Assembly (NCBI GenBank): GCA_030789695.1
Contig: CM061142.1
Span: 159,498,714-159,562,713 of the forward strand
Reading direction: 5' to 3'
DNA length: 64,000 bases
From: Scilla litardierei
Taxonomy: Eukaryota > Streptophyta > Magnoliopsida > Asparagales > Asparagaceae
Both the position numbers and the translations under genes were made by a program. The notes below the pieces were generated by a model that was not told the DNA's origin, searched no databases, and saw only the letters and a list, made by a program, of their open reading frames with translations. How positions within the stretch are numbered: the first letter of the stretch is position 1; each line of letters begins with the position of its first letter. Shown here piece by piece: positions 56,866 to 64,000 of this stretch.

Positions 56866-59133
56866 TCAAGCAGGGGCACCACCCTCTGGAGGTGGTGATG
56901 GGTCCCTTTGTCGTGGACCAGGGACGGTGGAAGCTGGATGTGGCGAAAATAGGACGATAACAGTCGTGACAGGTGCAGAAGTGTGTGAGGCAACGACTGA
57001 GGTGGTCACGACCGTGGCTACCCTCTCAGGTGCAGAAGTGACATGCCCTGCAGAAGCCTGAGAGTGTCGGGAAATGAGAGGTGCGATGGTCGTGACAGTG
57101 GCTGGCCTGGGTGGAGGTGCGTGAGCTAGGATCACGGGAGGTGGGCCTCGTGTCTGTAGTAGATCTATAATCAAAGCCAGGTCAGCCTCGACACTCTGCT
57201 GATGGGTGGCTGTGGAGCGGGCAAAGGTATCGAAATCAAGCCTAAGGCTAGAGGTCAAGTTCTCCATCGCTCTCAGACGGTCCTCAGTAGAATGTGAGTC
57301 AAGGGGAGGAAGAGGGTACTGTGAGATACGACTTGTGTGTGGCGGCTCTGTGGAGGGGGTCCACGGTGCATAGGCTGAAAGGTAGGAGAGTGTGGACATG
57401 AAGGGATATCAGCTGTGGCAACTGCAGAAATATCCACAGCGGAAGGAGGAGCTGTCATCGACACAGAAGTGAGGACAGAAGTCGAGACGCTATCAATGAG
57501 CACGGCTACGGCAGGTGAGGTAGTGGAGCTGGAGATAGGTGAAAAGGACCCTATGGAGATAGGCAGGGATGCGAGAAGGTCCCTAAGTGGTGGAAGGGTG
57601 ACGGCTGCCTCGTGCTCCTAAAAGTCTAGAGCAGTAGGCTCTGGAGTATATGATATATCAGTGCCCTCAGGCACGGGTACATAGGAGACAGAGGCAGGGG
57701 CAACGGGCAAAAGGTGGTGACAGTCCCCGAGGTCTCGACGGTGGTGAAGGTGGTAGAGACAGGGGTGGAAGAGGAAGTGCCTCCTGGTGGCGGTGGGTGC
57801 ACAGGCAAAGCTAGAAGGGCGGCCACAATGGATGCCAGGTCGTGCTCCTCGTACTCGGAGGAGTGGGGCACCCAGTCGTCGGTGACTACCTCGACGGGGG
57901 CTCCCAGGGGCTCGATGACATGGAGTGCTGGAAGTGGGTGGACCCTACTATCATCTAGCTTTGCTGGACGGGCACTATGGTGGTGAGGTGAGGGGTAGGA
58001 AGGAAAAAGTGGGGTGTGTGATGGGTGCCTACTAGATAGGTCCAGTGACGGGATCCATAAGGCCTAATGACGTGCATGTGCTCAAGCACACCTAGAGTCA
58101 AGCGCGTGGGACTAGGAGAGGTCACTAGGTCATCTGAAAGATCGATACCTAGCATCTGTGCAAAAATGGTGAAGAATCTGCCACATCAGATATCATCAGA
58201 GTAGTGAGTGTGGGCGGTCTGCAAAAGGCGATAACACAGCCAGTGTGCTACGTCAGAAAGTACAAAAGGGAGAATGGAGCCGTCAGGATGGAAGCACATA
58301 GGTTGGGTCATTCCCATAAGATGGGAAAGCTCAGGTAGGGACATGGTCCCGACCTCTGGCCTGTAGAAAATGGTGGTGGCGAGGTGTCTCTATGCATAGC
58401 GAAGGCAAAGGATGCACAATGCATGATGCCTTCGCCCGGTTGGGGCTGTAGTGATCTAGACCAGAAATGCGAGCCAGAAAGCGGAGGCATCGAAACTAGA
58501 AAGCTCGTAGTATGGGGAGAAGGCGGCTCGGGGGTCAGGGATGGCTGGGAAACGGAAGTGGAAGCGGATCATGGCGTATGTGATCATGAAGTCGTAATCC
58601 AGCAGCCAAAAAGTAAAGCCATCGCCCGCCTAGGTGTAGGCGATGGAATTCAATGCCTCCAGAGTGAGGCGTGTGTTGGTGGGTGCGTGGACAGGCAGAA
58701 GTCGCTCGAAGCCTATAGTGCTGTATAGCCAAAGGACTCCCTGCAGGAGTCCAAGGCGTCTGAGGGTGGGGACATCGATAAACTGTGTGGGGATGAGTCT
58801 CCTCTGTGAAAGGGCTATGAATCGGTCACGATGAGCATCGTCCCTAAATGTGATGCTGAATGTCTGCACACGTGGCGACAGAGCGGCGGGAACGTCGGGA
58901 GGTACAGGAGGGGTAGGAGGTATAGTAGTGGGGATAGGGGCGGAAGTGGCGGGGATGTGTGTGTGACGTGGGGGAGAAGAGTCGGACGCAGACGACGGAT
59001 CGCCCACATGCTCCTCCTCGGTGGTGGGGGTAGTAGCACAGCGAGAGCATCGTGAGGATCGAGAAGAGGAGGCAACATTGGCCTTCCTCTTCCCACGGCG
59101 TGGAGGTGTGGGAGCTCCTCTAGTTCGAGGCAT
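56866..59133 (-). pseudogene. Athila ORF1/env-like gene
   Basis: ATG at 59133 (MPRTRGAPTPPRRGKRK), with a basic Ser/Pro-rich N-terminus. The conserved part (DRFIALSQRRLIPTQFIDVPTLRRLGLL...LTLEALNSI) is at about 58880-58630. This is the signature of the Athila ORF-1 family. Stops near 58630, 58455 and 58180, among others, and frame changes interrupt it. Later pieces are MLGIDLSDDLVTSPSPTRLTLGVLEHMHVI (about 58155) and a C-terminal region (57399-56866) with a short coiled coil (DRLRAMENLTSSLRLDFDTF) and a Pro/Thr/Val-rich tail. No transmembrane segment is evident. Its plan (basic N-terminus, globular domain, coiled coil) parallels SIRE ORF3. Confidence 0.75.
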
Positions 59134-59365
59134 CGTGCAAAAGGCAAGCTGAAGTGTCGGAATAAAAGTAAAAAAGGGTAAAGAGATTACCGACAAGGCG
59201 ATCGCAGCGAGAATGCTGTAGCGGGTATGGGAATGCTGCTGATCGGAGGTCTCCCCCAAGCTAATCCGGGACGTGTCCTTCTCTGTAGGCTAAACGTACC
59301 TGAAATAGAAGAAAATATAATGTCAGGTGATGAGATGAAAAATAAGTAGGGGATGTGTGCATTTG

Positions 59366-59770
59366 CTCGACTGAGCACAAGCCTTGCTCGGTCGAGCAAA
59401 GTAGGGACATGGTTGGTGCTGAGGGTTGCTCGACTGAGCAGCAGTGGTGCTCGGTCGCGCAGATCGGATCGGTTGGTAGATGTCCTGATCGAGCACTAAT
59501 TGTGCTCGGTCGAGCAGTGTCGATTGGGATTGGGGTGTCTAATTGCTCGGTCGAGCACCATTCGTGCTCGATCGAGCAGATGTAGGTGTGCTAGGCAGTT
59601 TTGGGGGCTGGAGCGGCGGCGGGGTGGTTCGATAGGAGAGGGGCATAGGGGGAGGTGTTACAAAAGGGGAGGAGGGTAGTGGGTCGAGGTTTTTTGGGGG
59701 GGAGGCGCCGCCGGCATGGGCGGCGCCAGCGTCATTGTTCGGTGATTCGAAGGGAGGAAGGGAATAGGGG

Positions 59771-59860
<90 letters not shown>

Positions 59861-60450
59861 CGTACCAGACTGGTGGCGCAGCCGGCGGTGCGGGCGGAGG
59901 AGGGGAAGGCGTCGACGTCGGTGCGGGTCGAGTAGGATAGAGGGCTTGGTGCTCAGGGAAGGGGATTTGGGAAAGTGAGAGGATTTAGGGCTTAAAGAAA
60001 TTGATTTGGGTTTTAATAACCCGACTCGTTTAGAAGTGGGCACCACAATATGTAGGATAACGCGACTCGATCGAGCAGCATAACTACTCGGTCGAGTCAG
60101 ACAAATATTAAAACGAGTTTTAGGACACTCACTCCTCTACTCGATCGAGTAGGGTCTGCTCGGTCGAGTAAGAAGACCATGCTGCCGTTGTTTCCCATCT
60201 TCTCTTTTACTCGGTCGAGCATGCTGCTGCTCGGTCGAGTAAGCGACTACTCGGGCCGTGTAGGCAGAACACCATTTTTCGCTGCTTCCATGTCTTTTTC
60301 TTAGCTCGATCGAGCAAATGGTTGCTCGGTCGAGTAGGTGTCTACTCGGACCGAGTAGAAGCTACTCGGGCCATGTAGACAGAATAACGTTTTCCTTTGC
60401 TTTTCGTGTGCCTGCGCTACTCGACCGAGCAATTGGCTGCTCGGTCGAGT
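59366..60450. promoter_or_regulatory. CTCGGTCGAG/CTCGATCGAG array upstream of the Athila ORF1/env-like gene
   Basis: Two clusters (about 59366-59580 and 60065-60450) of the LTR palindrome, mostly in the context TGCTCGGTCGAGCA, a 14-mer with near-perfect dyad symmetry. They lie between the protease remnant and the ORF1/env-like start. A (GA)n microsatellite separates the clusters. Confidence 0.88.
59774..59858. repeat. (GA)n microsatellite
   Basis: About 42 uninterrupted GA units. Reading frames through it (Arg-Glu or Ser-Leu repeats) are artefacts. Confidence 0.97.
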
Positions 60451-60689
60451 CACCTGTGTGACTCTTCTCCCTTAGTTTGCTCTTCTATCAGCTGCTCTCC
60501 TCCCAGCTTCCTTCCATTCAAAAACATAGATTTTCGCGCTCCCCTTAACGTTCAACCTGTAGAAAAGAATGACCTATTAGATTTTTATAGTATTGCATTT
60601 TTAAAAGAAATAGATAGCGTTTTTATTTGGTTTTCTTGAATAGATAAAGTAAAAACAAAAATTGAAAATGATAATCTAAGATATAAAAG

Positions 60690-60707
60690 ATCGGGTTGCC
60701 TCCCGAT
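60690..60707 (-). other. Hairpin with GGGAGGCAACCC core (Athila post-pol leader)
   Basis: ATCGGG and CCCGAT arms around a 6-nt loop. On the minus strand the core is GGGAGGCAACCC, a sequence commonly found directly after pol in Athila-type elements. Here it comes soon after the protease remnant. Confidence 0.65.
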
Positions 60708-60749
60708 AAGCGCTCGTTTTGAGTCATGAGCTCGACTCCCTCAAGTTCT

Positions 60750-62104
60750 TCAATTGTTATTAGGTGCGTATGGGATGCGCGCATCATACTTGCTAACGAT
60801 ACCGTGCGACGATATTTGGCATGCTTCCTCTTCATGGTTTTTCTCGGCTACGTGATTGATGGCTTTCGGCTTCTTGTGGTGCACAGAGTTGTCTATGGGA
60901 TCCTCATCAAGCACGCGAAGATAGGCGGCGATCGCCTTGTTGTAAATGGGGTCGCCATCGTCATCAACACTTGTTCTCATCGGGTCCTTCATGACCCCCT
61001 CAGTGGTATACTCCCCTACGGTTTCATCTTCTAAGAGGTCCAAATAGCTAGCTCCTTCTTCACGGACATGCTCCCTCATAGACTTTTACAGCCTGAATTG
61101 GGCTTCAATATTGCCCACATTCAATGAGAGAGTCCCTTCACGAACATCTATCAGGACACCGGCCGTCACCATGAAGGGGCATCCAAGAATGAGCTGGGAA
61201 CTCCCTCCCTCAGGCATATTCATTAAAACAAAATCTACTGGCACACACAACCCAGGAGGTATTGCAGAATAATGTCTCTGGCGATGCCTACCGGATACGT
61301 GATCGAGTGATCCGCTAGCTGTATAGACATGTTTATTGGCTCCAATTCACTTCCGGTCTATAGTCTTTCAAATATAAAAAGCGGCATCAAGCTGATGCTT
61401 TCTCCCAAGTCGATCAAAGCACGGTTGATGGGCGTACCTCCTATAGAACATGGAACTGTGAAGCTTCCCGGATCCGGTAGCTTCCTCGGGAGATGGTTCT
61501 TTATGATGGAGGTAGAGTCCTCCATATGCTTTATTTCCTCATGCTTCCGCTTCCCGGTGATGAGGTCCTTCAGAAACTTCGCATAGATGGGAATTTTTGT
61601 AATGGCATCCATAAATGGGATGTTGAGCTGGATGCCCTTCAGAAGCTCCATTTTATCCAAAGCTAGCCTCTGTGGATATGGCGGAGGGGGTTGGCTTCCC
61701 TTGTCCCTTGCGGCATTATTAGGAGACGACTTACTAGAACTAGTTGCATTGTCCCTTGGAGCCGGTGTGGTGGTGGGTGTGGTGGAAGGTGAGTTCGCCC
61801 TCTCTCCATTCATGGTAGGCTCATCCGTAGCCTCTTCCCTATCACTGCCAATAGTGGCCTCCTCGGTTATGACTTGTTCTTTGTTCACGACTAGAACCAT
61901 AACAGGGTCGGTTGCCCGTCCTCCATGCGTGGTAACAGAGACCACGGCATTGGCTTGAGCCCTCGGATTCGGCTCCGGTTGCGAAGGCAACCTCCCTTGA
62001 TTCTTGAGTAGTTGGGACATCTGGCCCCTCAGCTCATCGAGCGACGTGTTTATATTTTTGAATTGAGTGGATGTGTCTTGGTTGAACCTGACTTGCCCAC
62101 TCAT
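60750..62104 (-). pseudogene. Athila gag end and aspartic protease
   Basis: An open frame (62104-61358) starts MSGQVRFNQDTSTQFKN, has a Thr/Pro/Ser-rich linker, then KMELLKGIQLNIPFMDAITKIP and IKNHLPRKLPDPGSFTVPCSI. The protease site reads DLGESISLMP, where Athila elements usually have DLGAS. After a stop at 61358-61360 the protease C-terminal half is readable in changing frames, with several stops, to about 61085. An acidic tail (SYLDLLEDETVGEY...) ends at 60750. No RT motif follows: the family order would continue to RT, RNase H and integrase, and all three are missing. Confidence 0.85.
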
Positions 62105-62187
62105 GAACGTCTCTAATATGGTCTACAGATTGGAATGCGGCGGTGTTGGTGCATAGCTTTGCTGAGGCGGGTGATTGAATTGGTAGC

Positions 62188-63262
62188 CTAGTGGTCGATA
62201 CGGCCCAGCTGGCCTAAACCCGCTCTGTTGTTGATGTGGTGGCTGCCCTTGTTGTTGAGGAGGGGGGGTGGTCTCTGAAACTGTGGAGGTTGCAGCCCTC
62301 CACTTGGGTTCCCGTAAGAAAATCTGGGGTGATTCCTAGCGGCCGGATGTTGCCACTGATTGTGCCCATCTCCTTGGACATACTGTACCGACTCAGATGA
62401 TTCGGCTCTGTCATAATATCCCTCATTGGGAACGTAACTATGCTCTCCATATTCCTCCAAAGGATGATAAGCCGGGGTGCTTGTAATTGTTGGGATGGAG
62501 TCCAACCGTTGTTCAATCCTAGCCACCTTTTTACACAAAGTCTCAATGTGAGAATCGAGGTGGTAACAGCTTTTACCTCGGGGGTCCTGGTGACAATGGT
62601 GCGCTCTTCGCTCCACTGCTGATTATTTGCCGCCATATGCTCAAGTAGATCGATGGCTTCCTCAGGCGATTTGTCCAGTAGGGCGCCTTGTGCGGCGGCA
62701 TCAATTATCATCTTCATGCTGGGCTGCAGCCTATAGTAGAAGCTTTGAACCAAATCCCAGGATTGGATCCCATGACGAGGGCACTGATGCTGAAGGTCCT
62801 TGAACCTTTCCCAGACCTCGTAGAGAGATTCTTGCGGAAGTTGTTTAAAATTAGAGATAGCCCCTCTGATCCACACCGTCTTTGAGGGTGGATAAAATTT
62901 GTCTACAAAGGCGAGCGCCAGTTGCTCCTATGTAGTAAAGTGGTTGGACGGGTGGGCTTGTAGCCAGTATGAAGCTTTATCCCTCAAGGTGAAGGGGAAG
63001 AGCCTTAGCTTAATGGCGTCGTCACTCACATCTTTAGCTTTAAATGTATCGCACTTCGCCAGAAAAGTGTCGATGTGATGGTTTGGATTCTCGTGCGGCT
63101 GCCCATGGAAGGGAGCCTGCTACATCAGATTTATGAGCCCGGTCTTTAACTCGAAGCTAGCTGTCGCCAGTTGCGGTCTCAGGATGGAGGAATTGTTTCC
63201 GAAGCTCGGTTTCAGGTGGTCCCGAATGGACCCGGTGCGAGGTGGTGTAGCGGTATTTTCTA
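62188..63262 (-). pseudogene. Athila gag
   Basis: On the minus strand the gag core is readable from about 63180 (LRPQLATASFELKTGLINLM), with a stop at about 63122. It continues with ENPNHHIDTFLAKCDTFKA, DAIKLRLFPFTLRDKASYWL, a second stop near 62930, FVDKFYPPSKT and WIRGAISNFKQLPQESLYEVWERF, to EEAIDLLEHMAANNQQW. Near 62600 the frame changes (HIETLCKKVARIEQRLDSI). The end is Gln/Pro/Asn-rich (62400-62188). The motifs are those of the retrotrans_gag domain of Athila-type elements. At least two stops and one frameshift inactivate it. Confidence 0.85.
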
Positions 63263-63511
63263 CCATTTGATCAGGGAGCGTCTAACTTCTATTCGAGGCC
63301 CTGAGAGCACTTGCTGTTTTCTCGATTTCAGGGACGAATAACAATTCTTTATCAAAAGCCCCAAAGCGAGTGATTATGCACAAGACAGCTCAGAAAAATA
63401 CCATGAGTAGCAAGATAATAATTAAAAGAATGAAAAGGGTGGAGAGATAATGAATGATAAGATTCGCTATCGAACTCATCAAAAATGAAAATAAACTGAG
63501 ATACACCGTAA

Positions 63512-63533
63512 CCGTCCTCGGCAACGGTGCCAA
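63512..63533 (-). other. Athila primer-binding site
   Basis: On the minus strand TGGCACCGTTGCCGAGGA lies a few bases after the LTR end. It matches the tRNA-Asp-type site TGGCGCCGTTGCCGGGGA at 16 of 18 positions. Confidence 0.85.
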
Positions 63534-63537
63534 AACT

Positions 63538-64000
63538 TGACGCACCCCGAACTTACACCTAAATTCCACCTAGCGGTGTCACAGTTGCTAGGCATAGTAT
63601 GGTTCCTAGGTGTCAGCTCTGGGCTCTATCCGCAAGCGGATGGTGTCAAATTATAGTATATAAGATTGTCGAATCCCACAGGGACATGACAGTGTATTGA
63701 GGTCTCAGATTATCTTTATATCTCAGAGCGAGATAGCAGTCGGTTTAAGAAGATTGGTTGTGATGGTATTGTTGGTTTGATAATAAAAGAAGCTAGGGCC
63801 TTAGGGATCACCGTTAAGACCGTCGAAGGTTGATGTTAGAATAGGATCTTTACATTGCATTAGGTTTAGGGGATTGATCTCTCAACTCATACCACTCTCG
63901 TAGGTTAGAATTTCGAGGTATTTTGGTGGCTCTCATTGACACAATGGTGGTAGCCGTCAACGTAGCGATATAGTTCGTCGGTGGATCCCCTCAAGGCATG
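63538..64000 (-). repeat. Athila 5' LTR (partial, runs off the window)
   Basis: TGACGCACCCCG onward is collinear with 53399-53860. The remaining 1.3 kb, including its palindrome array, would lie right of the window. Confidence 0.9.

Larger units (their letters stand above)
53399..64000 (-). mobile_element. Athila-type gypsy element lacking RT, RNase H and integrase
   Basis: Minus-strand order: 5' LTR (63538 to beyond 64000), primer site, gag, protease, a pol gap, ORF1/env-like gene, 3' UTR, polypurine tract, 3' LTR (53399-55135). The internal part is 8.4 kb. The two LTRs can be compared over the last 460 bp and differ visibly (roughly 5% by eye), so this is older than SIRE-1. Left flank GGAGG (53394-53398); the right flank is outside the window. 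Confidence 0.88.

Noticed and set aside
59732..60046. ORFs with Arg-Glu or Ser-Leu repeats
   Set aside because: These are frames through the (GA)n microsatellite.

Overview
This window is plant nuclear DNA, almost certainly from a flowering plant (species not determinable), made of nested and decayed LTR retrotransposons. The evidence is Ty1/copia and Ty3/gypsy polyproteins of plant type, initiator-Met and Asp-type primer-binding sites, CTATAAATA boxes inside LTRs, and TG...CA LTR ends with short target-site duplications. I found no convincing host gene, rRNA or tRNA gene, and no prokaryotic feature.

Layout, left to right. (1) 1-3694: 3' part of a Ty1/copia element ('copia-A', +) with its 3' LTR. 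(2) 3695-7884 and 22282-22521: a Ty3/gypsy Tat-type element (-), cut inside its reverse-transcriptase domain by copia-A; its 5' LTR is split by an insertion. (3) 7885-22276: the insertion that splits it, a roughly 3.2-kb solo LTR of Tekay-like look with a perfect CCTGG target duplication, itself split by (4) 10670-21865, a complete SIRE-like copia element ('SIRE-1', +) with both LTRs, an unbroken 1010-aa pol and an extra ORF after pol. (5) 22522-23518: flank with a TATA-like box, a CCCTGGCC minisatellite and a 31-nt G run. (6) 23519-35823: a complete SIRE-like element on the minus strand ('SIRE-2'). (7) 35824-36197: GC-rich flank and a foldback. (8) about 36198-42047: a second, 5'-truncated copy of the first copia family ('copia-B'). 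(9) 42048-43014: a minus-strand LTR fragment. (10) 43015-44644: an Athila-type gypsy 5' remnant. (11) 44645-47050: 5' LTR and gag of a third SIRE-like element ('SIRE-3'). (12) 47051-51997: a pol-less SIRE-like element ('SIRE-4') inserted into it. (13) 51998-53398: 3' LTR of a second Tat element (-) with an antisense promoter and ORF start. (14) 53399-64000: an Athila-type gypsy element (-) with gag and protease but no RT, RNase H or integrase, followed by an ORF1/env-like gene.

Most coding regions are pseudogenes, with nonsense codons, frameshifts and deletions. The exception is the pol of SIRE-1. Its gag is broken, so it could act only with gag supplied by another element.

The most interesting pattern crosses families. 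SIRE-1, SIRE-2, SIRE-4 and the Athila element each carry their own short palindromic motif, repeated in the LTR (in the three SIRE-like elements just upstream of the TATA box). Each element repeats the same motif in the interval before its extra 3' ORF. The motifs are TTGGTCGACCAA, TAGTCGGTC/GACCGACTA, ATAGCCGACTAT and CTCGGTCGAG. They differ between elements, but their placement is the same. The copia-A/B LTRs have a comparable U3 palindrome (CACTTGATAAGTG) and no extra ORF. This looks like an element-specific cis-regulatory code, possibly read by a host stress factor or by the fast-evolving extra ORF product. That interpretation is inference.
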